The position numbers and the translations under genes were made by a program. 64,000 nt of DNA from Streptomyces scabiei 87.22 (lineage in GTDB: Bacteria > Actinomycetota > Actinomycetes > Streptomycetales > Streptomycetaceae): assembly GCF_000091305.1 (NCBI RefSeq), contig NC_013929.1:1302001-1366000 (forward strand). The letters run 5' to 3'. Position 1 is the first letter of the stretch, and each line of letters opens with the position of its first letter. The notes beneath the pieces are model-generated. The model was given only the letters and a program-made list of their open reading frames with translations, searched no databases and was not told the DNA's origin. Shown piece by piece: positions 1-7,850 of this stretch.

Positions 1-1
1 C

Positions 2-238
2 GAGGTGCTGTTCCAGTGCGGCGACGAGAGCGGCCGCACGGATCTCACCATCTCCTCCGGCCACCCGACGCATCACCCCACGCACTACCCCACCCGCGGT
101 TCCCACGCCGGCGAAGGCGGCACCGTCGCGGGCTTCGACGCGCACGAGATCGGCCTCGGCGCCGCGCTCGTCGCCGGGGCCCTGGGCGTGGCCTGGCACC
201 GGGCGCGTCGCCGCCCCGAGGAGGGCGGCCACTCCTGA
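2..238 (+). CDS. C-terminal part of a secreted, membrane-anchored protein (5' end outside window)
   Basis: The reading frame is open from base 2 to a TGA at 236-238, so only the last 78 residues are present and no start can be assigned. They show a Cys-containing segment, a His/Pro/Thr-rich linker, one hydrophobic helix (GLGAALVAGALGVAW) and an Arg-rich tail. This is the layout of a surface protein held by a C-terminal membrane anchor. No LPXTG-like motif is visible. The convergent neighbour at 332-823 has the same layout, and a class E/F sortase follows at 1168, so the pair may be surface proteins of one locus. Function unknown; orientation and frame are confident. Confidence 0.6.
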   Translation, partial: EVLFQCGDESGRTDLTISSGHPTHHPTHYPTRGSHAGEGGTVAGFDAHEIGLGAALVAGALGVAWHRARRRPEEGGHS

Positions 239-331
239 CGGGCGCCCATGGCGGCGCCGCTCGCACACTTCTTCGCCCCGGAACCCGTGAGGGTCCGGGG
301 CGAAGAGCCGTGCCGCGTGTGCCGCCGGGGC

Positions 332-823
332 TCAGACCTTGTTCTCCGCGCGCCGACGCATCCAGAACACGCCACCGCCGACGACCGCGGCCGTCACCAG
401 GCCGCCGCCGATGGCCATGTCGGTCGCCGTGGCGCCGGTGGAGCTGCTGCCGCCGAGGCCGCCGCGGACCCCGCCGATCACGGTGAAGACACCGGTGAAC
501 GTCTTGCGCCTGCCTTCGCAGTTGGTGGTGACGCTGTACGAGCCGGGAGCGGCGTCGGCGTTGACCCGTACCGCGGCCGTGGCGGTCGGGCCGCCCATGG
601 ACCTGAGGTTGGTGGTGGGGAAGGCGTTCGAGGCGATGGTGCTGCCGGCGATCGCGCACGCGTCACCGCCGCTGACGGTGAGGACGAGCTGACCGCCGCG
701 GGCGATGACGTTGGGGGCGGCCGTGACCGCGCTCGGCTGGTCCCAGGCGGCGGCCGTCGGCGCGGCCACGCCGACCAGGGCGACCGCGGCGGCCGAGGCC
801 GCCAGGACACGAGTAGTACGCAT
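332..823 (-). CDS. Secreted Ig-like protein with C-terminal membrane anchor
   Basis: The 163-residue product starts with a Sec signal peptide (MRTTRVLAAS followed by an Ala/Val-rich core and a cleavage site near AAAWD). A beta-rich domain of about 90 residues follows with two cysteines (in GGDACAIAG and TTNCEG), then a Gly/Ser/Thr linker, one transmembrane helix and a short basic tail (MRRRAENKV). The ATG at 823 is preceded by GGAGG at a good distance, which fixes the start. It resembles the partial protein at the window's left edge. No enzyme motif is seen; a cell-surface role near the sortase is inferred from position only. Confidence 0.72.
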   Translation of the reverse strand: MRTTRVLAASAAAVALVGVAAPTAAAWDQPSAVTAAPNVIARGGQLVLTVSGGDACAIAGSTIASNAFPTTNLRSMGGPTATAAVRVNADAAPGSYSVTTNCEGRRKTFTGVFTVIGGVRGGLGGSSSTGATATDMAIGGGLVTAAVVGGGVFWMRRRAENKV

Positions 824-969
824 GTGATCCTCCGCGGAAGACGCCCCGGGTCCCGTCCCCGGTCGATCGGCGAGAAAACGCCTCCCGAAAAAGACCCTCA
901 GATGCCGTGGGCGGGCCCGCATTTCGGCGCTGGTCCGTCCTGGTGAGTTCCTGGGGAGGGACACGCCGG

Positions 970-993
970 GATATCTCCGTACGATCGGATATC
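970..993. promoter_or_regulatory. Inverted repeat between divergent genes
   Basis: Two GATATC hexamers (970-975 and 988-993) lie 12 bases apart, with partly symmetric inner bases, in the divergent gap between the surface protein (823) and the sortase (1168). This AT-containing palindrome stands out in GC-rich DNA and could be an operator. No cognate regulator is identified. The rest of the 824-1167 gap shows no coding sequence. Confidence 0.25.
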
Positions 994-1167
994 GCCGCAG
1001 GTCACGGACCGTCAGGAAATTCCTCGGGGCGGCGAACCCGGATGGCGCAGGATCCCCCGCCCCCGCCACCCGTTCGCACCTGCCCCGTCGCCTTCGCCGT
1101 GCGGCAGGCTTAGCTTTTCCGTATGCGCGAGGGACACGGCGACGGCCGGGTCGAGAGGGGATGGGAT

Positions 1168-1839
1168 ATGTCTTCGTCCGGACCGGCCGAGTCCGCATGG
1201 GAGGTGCCGCGGAAGAAGCGTGCCCCCTGGGGCGTGATAGCGCTTGTTCTGCTGACGGGGCTTGCTCTCATCCGCAACGGCTCGGGGGAGTTCGACGTGG
1301 GCCCGCCGCAGCCCGCGTCGGCCGCGGCCGCGGACGGCCGCCGGACCCCGCACGGGACCTTCACCGATGTTCCCGACCCGCTGCCGTACGCCATGGTGGA
1401 CCGGGTGCGGATCCCGTCGATCAGGGTCGACGCGCCGGCCACGCCCGTCGGGCTGGACACGCAGGGCTGGGTGGACGCGCCGCCGGCCCGGGATCCGAAT
1501 CTCGCCGGGTGGTTCACCGGCGCGGTCTCCCCCGGCGAGAAGGGCACGGCCGTGGTCGTCGGCCATGTCGACAACAACCAGGGTCCCGCCGTGTTCTACG
1601 GACTGGGGGCGCTGAAGAAGGGCTCCCGGGTGGAGATCCTGCGCGCGGACCGGAAGACCGCCGTGTTCGAGATCTACGGCATCGAGGTGTTCGCGAAGAA
1701 CGACTTCCCGGGCGACCGGGTCTACGGGAACAACGGAATTCCCGAACTGCGGGTCATCACCTGCGGCGGTGGTTTCTCCAAGCAGAACGGCTACGACGGG
1801 AACGTCGTCGTCTTCGCCCGCCTGGTCGAGGTGCGCTGA
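1168..1839 (+). CDS. Class E/F-type sortase
   Basis: The 223-residue protein has a short basic N-terminus, one membrane helix (about residues 20-36) and an extracellular sortase domain. The catalytic triad is visible: His133 in VVVGHVDNN, Cys199 in RVITCGGGF and Arg218 in VVVFARLVE. Family members are thiol transpeptidases acting on the outer face of the membrane. The ATG at 1168 is chosen because GAGAGGGG lies 8 bases upstream; an in-frame ATG at 1123 has no ribosome site. Two surface proteins lie just upstream but carry no recognisable LPXTG-type signal, so the substrate is unclear. Confidence 0.85.
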   Translation: MSSSGPAESAWEVPRKKRAPWGVIALVLLTGLALIRNGSGEFDVGPPQPASAAAADGRRTPHGTFTDVPDPLPYAMVDRVRIPSIRVDAPATPVGLDTQGWVDAPPARDPNLAGWFTGAVSPGEKGTAVVVGHVDNNQGPAVFYGLGALKKGSRVEILRADRKTAVFEIYGIEVFAKNDFPGDRVYGNNGIPELRVITCGGGFSKQNGYDGNVVVFARLVEVR

Positions 1840-1882
1840 AAGCTTTCCCCCGGCCGGGCGGGCGGGATCGCGAAGGAATGCG

Positions 1883-2743
1883 TCACACGTATTCACGCCG
1901 GGGCACGGTGATGCGATAGCCGGAATCCAGAAGTTCGGGCAGATAGTCGCGCAGGGCCCTGACACTCTGCGAGCGGTCCCCGCCCGCGTCGTGGGAGAGC
2001 ACGACGACACCGGGACCGGCCCCGTCCTCCACGCGCCGGGCGATGGTCCGCGCGCCGGGCGTCCGCCAGTCCAGGGTGTCCACGGTCCAGGCCAGCGGCT
2101 CCATGCCGAGTTCCGCGCCGAACCGGAACGCGGCCCGGTTCCAGGCGCCGTACGGGGCGCGGAACCACAGCGGCGGTTCGCCGTACGCCTTCTCGATGAT
2201 CTCGCTGGTGCGGCCCATCTCGGAACGGATCCTGGACCGGGAGAGGGTGGTGAGCAGAGGGTGGGACCAGGTGTGGTTGCCGACCACGTGGCCGTCGTCG
2301 GCCATCTCCCGCAGCAGGTCCTTGTGCTGGACCGCCATCTCGCCGCACACGAAGAACATCGCCCGGACGTCGTGGTCGCGGAGGATGCGCAGGATGTCCG
2401 GGGTGTAGCGGGGGTCGGGGCCGTCGTCGAAGGTCAGCACCATGCCGCGGCCGCGCCCGTCGACCCGCAGGAACGGCTCGTGCCGGACGGCGGGCCGGAC
2501 GGGGGTGCGGCGCCGGGGCGGGGGGCCGTAGCCCGCGATGGGCCGCAGACGGTAGGAGGAGGGCGTGAGCGCCGGGCGGCCCCCGGGGCCCGCCGCCGGG
2601 CCGGGAGCACCGGCCGGGGCCGCGTCGGCAGGTGCCGCGCCGCCGGTGCCTCCGTCGCCGACGAGCAACGCGGCCGTGCCCGCCGTGGCGGTCGCGCCCA
2701 GCAGGGCCGCGGCGCCCGTCAACACGTGCCGACGCGTGAACAT
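1883..2743 (-). CDS. Secreted polysaccharide deacetylase (NodB/CE4 family)
   Basis: The protein begins with a twin-arginine-like signal (MFTRRHVLTGAAALL), then a Pro/Ala-rich linker, then a NodB domain. All usual motifs are present: TFDDGPD (about residue 104), the metal-binding HTWSH, RAPYG, a DWRTPG segment and the late LSHDAGG. The family removes N-acetyl groups from peptidoglycan, chitin or similar polymers with a divalent metal. The start at 2743 has AAGGA a few bases upstream; an ATG five codons earlier (2758) lacks a clear site. It converges on the sortase gene with a 43-base gap. Confidence 0.88.
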   Translation of the reverse strand: MFTRRHVLTGAAALLGATATAGTAALLVGDGGTGGAAPADAAPAGAPGPAAGPGGRPALTPSSYRLRPIAGYGPPPRRRTPVRPAVRHEPFLRVDGRGRGMVLTFDDGPDPRYTPDILRILRDHDVRAMFFVCGEMAVQHKDLLREMADDGHVVGNHTWSHPLLTTLSRSRIRSEMGRTSEIIEKAYGEPPLWFRAPYGAWNRAAFRFGAELGMEPLAWTVDTLDWRTPGARTIARRVEDGAGPGVVVLSHDAGGDRSQSVRALRDYLPELLDSGYRITVPRREYV

Positions 2744-2904
2744 CTGATCCTTCGTCATGACTCATCAGTCGACCAAGTCGGGGACGCCGCACCACCACGA
2801 CACCGGTGCGGCGGCAGGGAAACACCCGATGGGAGTAGTCGTCCGCGCCCCCGAAGCACGACCGGCGCACGCCGGAGCCCGGGTGCTCGGATAGCCTCGC
2901 GAGC

Positions 2905-3366
2905 GTGACCGATCAGCAAGCACACCGGTTCGAACGGGGTACCGACGGGCCCAAGGTCGTCCTCGTCGGGCTGGACGGCTCCGACACCTCCCTGCGGGCC
3001 GTGGCGTACGCCGCCGGCCTCGCGCGCCGCCAGCACGCGCTGCTCGCCATCGTGTACGTGCAGCCCCTGCTGGCGGCCGGTGCGGCGCTCGGGGTGCCGG
3101 TCGCGGGGGCGACCGAGGAGATCGCCGAGCACCTGGTCGCGGAGGTCCGGGAGGCCGCCGAGCAGGTCAAGGGCATCTTCGAGGTGCGCTGGGAGTTCCA
3201 CACCTTCCGCGGCGACCCGTACAACGGCCTGGTGACGGCGGCGGAGCAGCTCAAGGCGGACGCGGTGGTGGTGGGTGCCTCCCAGCAGGCCGGCCACCGC
3301 ATCGTCGGCTCGGTGGCCCTGCGCCTGGTGAAGGCGGGTCGCTGGCCGGTGACGGTGGTGCCGTAG
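2905..3366 (+). CDS. Universal stress protein (UspA family)
   Basis: A single Usp domain of 153 residues. It opens with VVLVGLDGSDTS, typical of the first beta strand and P-loop-like turn, and ends with the ATP-binding signature VVVGASQQAGHRIVGSVALRL followed by VTVVP. The pattern G-x2-G...G-S is approximately kept, so nucleotide binding is plausible. GTG start. It stands alone, divergent from the deacetylase gene, and a single cytoplasmic stress-associated role is all that can be inferred. Confidence 0.85.
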   Translation: MTDQQAHRFERGTDGPKVVLVGLDGSDTSLRAVAYAAGLARRQHALLAIVYVQPLLAAGAALGVPVAGATEEIAEHLVAEVREAAEQVKGIFEVRWEFHTFRGDPYNGLVTAAEQLKADAVVVGASQQAGHRIVGSVALRLVKAGRWPVTVVP

Positions 3367-3414
3367 GCACGGCGGAGCCCGACGGGTCCACGGCGACGCC
3401 CGGGGCTCGGGCGG

Positions 3415-4310
3415 CTACCGCCCCGTGACCAGTCCGTCCTGGGCCGCGCCCCGGCTGAGGACGATCTCCCGGATGCGGTCGCGCACGGCGGTGACGCCGG
3501 CCCCCGCCCCGGCCTCGATCACGGAGTCGAGGTCGACCACGCGGCCCCGGGCGACATCGAACCACTGCGGCACGAACTCCGCCCTCGTCACCGCCCAGCG
3601 GTCGCCCGCGCGGGCGGGCGGGGCGAAGGTGAAGCGGGCCAGGGTGCCCTGGTTGCCGCGCGGGTCGGCGGCGCCGGAGTGGTTGCGCATCGCCCCCGCC
3701 ACCTGGTCGCCCATCCCGTATGCCGGTCCGCCGGCAGCGGGATGCCGTTCGTCCCGTACGTGTACGCCAGGTGCGCCACCCGGGCCCCCCGGACGCGCAT
3801 CAGGGTCGGCTGCAGGGCCTCCTCCTCCGTTCGCGCCGAGCCCGCGTGGCGTACGCCGACGCGATCGAGCGCGTCCAGCGTGCGCCGGACACCGGGCGCG
3901 CCGTCGTCCAGGGTGTGGTTGGACGCTGTGGAGCACGCGTCGTACCCCGTGGCCGCGAGGGCCTCCGCCACCTCGGGCGGTGACCTGAACACCGGGTAGC
4001 CGCTGTAGTCGCCGTCCGCCCCGTAGACCGTCTCCATATGACAGATCGCCAGATCCGCCGCGGACACCACGTGCTTCACCCCCGCGAGCATGGGAACGAA
4101 GTCGTGGCCGTGGCCGCCCGCGTCCGCGTGCGCCTGCTCGATGACCGACATGTGGGGGAGGACGTCACCGGAGGCGACGAGGGTGAAGCCTCCGTCGTCG
4201 TCGGAGGCGGAGGGCCCGGGCCGGGGGCCGGGGCCCGGGTACTGGCAGGCGGCGGTCGCGGCCAGGAGGAGGGCCACGGAGAGGGCGACGGGACCCCTGT
4301 GTGCGGTCAT
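3415..4310 (-). pseudogene. capA-like (PgsA/CapA metallophosphatase-type) lipoprotein gene, internally deleted and frameshifted
   Basis: The N-terminal part (4310 to about 3730) has a lipoprotein signal (core ending LLAATAAC) and CapA-family motifs: LVASGDVLPH, ICHMETV, ASNHTLDDG and YTYGTNGIPLPAD. Immediately after that Asp codon the reading frame changes. The C-terminal family part (YGMGDQVAGAMRNH, DPRGNQGTLARFTF, REIVLSRGAA) continues in another frame to 3415. Between these blocks CapA proteins normally have about 90 residues carrying the HWG and GHHxHV-type metal motifs; these are absent. The gene therefore lost about 270 bases plus the frame and is unlikely to give an active product. Confidence 0.8.
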
Positions 4311-4528
4311 GGATGAGTACCCCAATTTTGTCGTATTAAATGACTACTCGATACGCATCCACATACAGCGACACACACCCGTCAAGCAGGCACACCGGCG
4401 CACCGGTACACCGTGCCCCGTCCGGCGGCATACCGTTCGTCGCACCGTTCGCCGACAGGTTCGACCGCCCGCCGCAGATCCGTGACCGGCCCCTGTCCTC
4501 GCGCCGCGCCCCGCGTTCCCATACGGCC

Positions 4529-5074
4529 ATGACGGCCGGAACCACGATCACCGACGGGACGACCGCCGAACACGAGCTGGCCGAACTCCAGCGCGAACAC
4601 GGCCGCCCCCTCTTCGCCCTGCTGCTGCGGCTCTCCGACGGGGACCGCCATCGCGCCGAGGACCTGGTGCAGGAGACCTTCGTACGCGCCTGGCAGCACC
4701 CCGAGGCCCTGCGCGCCGACGCCTTCGACTCCGTACGCCCCTGGCTGCTCACCGTCGGACGGCGGCTCGCCATCGACGCGCGGCGGGCCCGGCAGGCGCG
4801 CCCCGCCGAGGTGGGGGACGCGGTGCTGGAGAACGCGCGTGTGATGGCCGATCACGCCGAACGGTCGGTGGCGACCCTCGACGTACGGGAAGCTGTGAAG
4901 ACACTCACTCCCGAGCACCGCGAAGTACTGGTGCAGGTGTACTTCCAGGGTGCGAGTGTGGCGGAAGCCGCCGAGGCCCTGGGAATCCCGCCCGGTACGG
5001 TGAAGTCCCGCGCGTACTACGCGCTGCGCGCCCTTCGCCGGGTGCTTCCCGGATACGCGGCCGACCTGCGGTGA
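4529..5074 (+). CDS. ECF-type RNA polymerase sigma factor
   Basis: A protein of about 181 residues with sigma region 2 (HRAEDLVQETFVRAWQHP, then RPWLLTVGRRLAIDARR) and region 4 (LTPEHREVLVQVYFQG, then AEALGIPPGTVKSRAYYALR). It directs RNA polymerase to its own promoter class. A zf-HC2 anti-sigma gene lies 0.9 kb downstream on the same strand, separated by one conserved gene, so the sigma factor is probably held inactive by that partner. The ATG at 4529 has no good ribosome site; in-frame codons run back to 4340 but through sequence without sigma similarity. Start is uncertain. Confidence 0.88.
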   Translation: MTAGTTITDGTTAEHELAELQREHGRPLFALLLRLSDGDRHRAEDLVQETFVRAWQHPEALRADAFDSVRPWLLTVGRRLAIDARRARQARPAEVGDAVLENARVMADHAERSVATLDVREAVKTLTPEHREVLVQVYFQGASVAEAAEALGIPPGTVKSRAYYALRALRRVLPGYAADLR

Positions 5075-5229
5075 AACCCATGGCCGAGTCAAACCTCCGT
5101 AAAGCGCCTTGCTGAGGACCCCGGTTGAGCAATCAGCTGTCTTCTATCCGTGTTCCGGATGGGGGCCCGCAGCCTGGTCTCCAGGCCCGGGTCGGGCGAC
5201 GCGCACGCACCGGAGGAAGGCAGGAAGGG

Positions 5230-5745
5230 ATGCTGCACAGAGGGCAGGAGAGCACGGACGGCGCCGGTGGAGGCGAACTGACCGTCCCCATGGCGTGGTT
5301 CTACGCCGAGTACATCGCGGAGGAACTGCTGCGGACGGGCGACCTGATGCCGCCGACGTCCTTCGAGTTCCGTGCGGGGCGCGACGCCCTGGCGCTGACC
5401 ATCTTCCTCTCGGACGCGGGCCGCGAGCTGTCCGGCATCCGGGTCGTCACCCAGCTGGAGATGTGGCTGTCGCTGACGGCGTACGACCAGCCGTGGCAGG
5501 ACTGGGTGTGCGAGCGCATGGCCGACTTCACCGCCGAGGCGCTGGAGGCGGGCGGCCCGTCGCCCGATCTGGAGCTGGCCGCCGCCGCGTGGCGGTGGCT
5601 GGAGGAGACGGAACTGCTCGCCCCCGATCTGGACGCGGTGCCGGGGGGCGGCGCGGTCCCGGGGGAGGACGACGGCCCAAAGGTCTGGACGCCGGCCTGG
5701 CGGCTCGGTCTGCCGCTGGGGCACCTGGCGATCCACCTCTTCTAG
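5230..5745 (+). CDS. Conserved actinobacterial protein of unknown function
   Basis: A 171-residue acidic protein that I cannot place in a named family. It is Trp-rich (MAWFYAEYIAEELL, LEMWLSLTAYDQPWQDWV, AAWRWLEE) with no signal peptide or membrane segment. The start at 5230 is favoured because GGAGGAAGG lies 9 bases upstream. It sits between the ECF sigma gene and the anti-sigma gene on the same strand, so it may belong to that regulon, but no functional motif is visible. Confidence 0.6.
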   Translation: MLHRGQESTDGAGGGELTVPMAWFYAEYIAEELLRTGDLMPPTSFEFRAGRDALALTIFLSDAGRELSGIRVVTQLEMWLSLTAYDQPWQDWVCERMADFTAEALEAGGPSPDLELAAAAWRWLEETELLAPDLDAVPGGGAVPGEDDGPKVWTPAWRLGLPLGHLAIHLF

Positions 5746-5951
5746 CGGCGGCACCCGGCGTTCATCCGGCGTCCGCCCGGATGTCGCCGCCTCGGTGAAC
5801 CAAGTTTTTCGGTCCCGGACCAATCCGCGTGGCGGAGGGCTCCGAATCTTTTGGTTGGCATTGGCCGGGTGGCTTGAGTGATTCGCCGGTCCGGTCCGTA
5901 CCGGTGGGGGCAGGAAGCAACCCCCACCGCACACCGGCCCGAGGAATTGCC

Positions 5952-6611
5952 ATGTGGTCCCAGGATCGTCATCACGACGTCGGCGCGTACGCGCTGGGCG
6001 TGCTGGACGAGGTGGATTCGTTCCACTTCGAGGACCATGTCCGCGGCTGCCCGCAGTGCGCGGTACAGGTCACCGAGTTCCGCCCGGCTGCCCGGCAGCT
6101 GATGCTCTACCGCAACGCGACACCGCGCGCCGTGCACCCCTTCGCGGCCCCCGGCCCCCGGATGCTCGGGCGGCTGCTCGACGAGGTGTCCGCCCGCCAC
6201 CGGGCGAAGCGCAGGCGCTGGCTGTTCGCCCTCGCGGCGTCCGTGGTGATCGCCGTCGGCGGCCCCGCCGTGGCCGTTCTCGCAGGTCCGGGCGAGGCTC
6301 CGGACACCGTGGCCGCCACCGACGCCAAGACGGGCGTCTGGGCCGAGGTCAGGGCCGAGGAACGGCTCTGGGGCAGCGACATCGAGCTGAAGGTCAAGGA
6401 GGCCGAGGGCGTCCACGCCTGCCGGCTCGTCGTGATCGGCAAGGACGGCTCCGAGGAGACGGCCGCCAACTGGAAGTCCCCCGAGGGCGCCGACAAGGCT
6501 TCCGAAATGGTGGGCGGAACCGCCATGCAGCGCGAGGACATCAGCCACTTCGAGGTGCGCAGCCAGGAGGGCGATCTCCTGGTGACCCTGAAGGCCCCCG
6601 CCTGGCGCTGA
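5952..6611 (+). CDS. Zinc-finger (zf-HC2) transmembrane anti-sigma factor
   Basis: The N-terminus carries the anti-sigma zinc motif (HHDVGAYALGVLDE, then HFEDHVRGCPQC) with the His-x3-Cys-x2-Cys arrangement. One transmembrane helix follows around residues 95-118 and then an extracytoplasmic domain of about 100 residues without recognised family. The cytoplasmic finger domain would bind and silence the ECF sigma factor encoded at 4529. GAGGAA 5 bases before the ATG supports the start. Confidence 0.87.
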   Translation: MWSQDRHHDVGAYALGVLDEVDSFHFEDHVRGCPQCAVQVTEFRPAARQLMLYRNATPRAVHPFAAPGPRMLGRLLDEVSARHRAKRRRWLFALAASVVIAVGGPAVAVLAGPGEAPDTVAATDAKTGVWAEVRAEERLWGSDIELKVKEAEGVHACRLVVIGKDGSEETAANWKSPEGADKASEMVGGTAMQREDISHFEVRSQEGDLLVTLKAPAWR

Positions 6612-6761
6612 AGGCGCCGAACCGGCCCCCCGCCCCTTCCCCGCATCACCACCGAAGCCCGCTGAATTGGTCCGGACCTTCAATGGTTGCGGATCATGGT
6701 GGAACCCGGCAGGGACCCGGTTCCGGGTGGCTCCGGGGGACATCCGGGCCGGGCCGTCGCC

Positions 6762-7631
6762 CTACTTGAGCAACCGTGACAGCCGTCGGTCGGCGAGCGG
6801 CTTGCCGCCCGTCTGACACGTCGGGCAGTACTGGAGCGACGAATCGCTGAAGGAGACCTCCCGGACGGTGTCACCGCACACCGGGCAGGGCTCCCCGGCC
6901 CGGCCGTGCACGCGCAGCCCGCTCTTCTTCTCCGCCTTCAGCCTTCCCGCCGCAAGCCCCCGGGAGCGCTCCACGGCCTCGGTCAGCGTGGTGCGCAGCG
7001 CCTCGTGGAGATGCCGGATCTCCTCCGGCTTCAGGGACGAGGTCAGCCGGAAGGGCGACATCCGCGCGGCGTGCAGGATCTCGTCGCTGTACGCGTTCCC
7101 GATCCCGGCGATCAGGCTCTGGTCGCGCAACGCGCCCTTGATCTGCCGCCGCTCCCCCGCCAGCAGCCCGGCGAACCGGGTCACGTCGAACTCGTCGGCG
7201 AGGGGGTCCGGACCGAGCCTCGCGATGCCGGGGACCTGCGCCGGGTCCCGTACGACGTACACCGCCAGCCGCTTCTGCGTGCCGGCCTCGGTGAGGTCGA
7301 AGCCCTCGCCGGTCTCCAGGGCGACACGCAGGGCCAGGGGGTTCCTGCCGCCCGGCCGCGGCGGGCCGTCCGGCAGCCGGTCCTTCCACTGCAGCCACCC
7401 GGCGCGCGCCAGATGGGTGACGAGGTGCAGCTCTCCCCCGTCCGCCTCGATGTCGAGGAACTTGCCGTGGCGCCGTACGTCCGTGATCTCCCGCCCCTCG
7501 AACGCGCTCACGGGTGGGTCGTACGTCTTGAGCACGCTGATCGCCACGGGCAGGACGCGCACGGCCTCGTGCCCGACGAGGCTCCCCACCAGGAAGTCCC
7601 GGAGCGCTTCGACTTCGGGCAATTCAGGCAT
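6762..7631 (-). CDS. Fpg/Nei-family DNA glycosylase/AP lyase
   Basis: The protein starts with MPELPEVE, giving the N-terminal Pro2 nucleophile and Glu3 of this base-excision repair family. A helix-two-turn-helix segment (QSLIAGIGNAYSDEIL) and a C-terminal zinc finger with two CxxC pairs (PCPVCGD and YCPTCQ) follow, all at the expected places in 289 residues. It excises oxidised bases and cuts the abasic site. It may be either a second Fpg or a Nei-like enzyme; the motifs do not decide this. It is transcribed alone, toward the anti-sigma gene. Confidence 0.9.
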   Translation of the reverse strand: MPELPEVEALRDFLVGSLVGHEAVRVLPVAISVLKTYDPPVSAFEGREITDVRRHGKFLDIEADGGELHLVTHLARAGWLQWKDRLPDGPPRPGGRNPLALRVALETGEGFDLTEAGTQKRLAVYVVRDPAQVPGIARLGPDPLADEFDVTRFAGLLAGERRQIKGALRDQSLIAGIGNAYSDEILHAARMSPFRLTSSLKPEEIRHLHEALRTTLTEAVERSRGLAAGRLKAEKKSGLRVHGRAGEPCPVCGDTVREVSFSDSSLQYCPTCQTGGKPLADRRLSRLLK

Positions 7632-7704
7632 ACGTCAAGGGTGCCATGGGGTGCTACCGGGCGCTGGGGGGTGCGTTTGTCGGGTGCGGGTGGGTGGGGC
7701 TTCT

Positions 7705-7801
7705 CGCGCAGTTCCCCGCGCCCCTGAAAAGCAGGGGCTGCGCCCCGTGCTTTTCAGGCCCGCAGGGGCCTGATGCTTCTAGGGGCGCGGGGAACTGCGC
7801 G
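7705..7801. repeat. Dispersed palindromic element, copy A
   Basis: Perfect 21-base arms (7705-7725 and 7781-7801) with core CAGTTCCCCGCGCCCC enclose an inner hairpin (GAAAAGCA...TGCTTTTC, about 7726-7755). A second, partial copy lies at 18911-18969. Both occur between two minus-strand genes, so the RNA form could act in a 3' or 5' untranslated region. Confidence 0.75.
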
Positions 7802-7850
7802 ACCAGCCCCCACGCACCCGCACCCGACACGCACCCCAACCGCCCACCCC

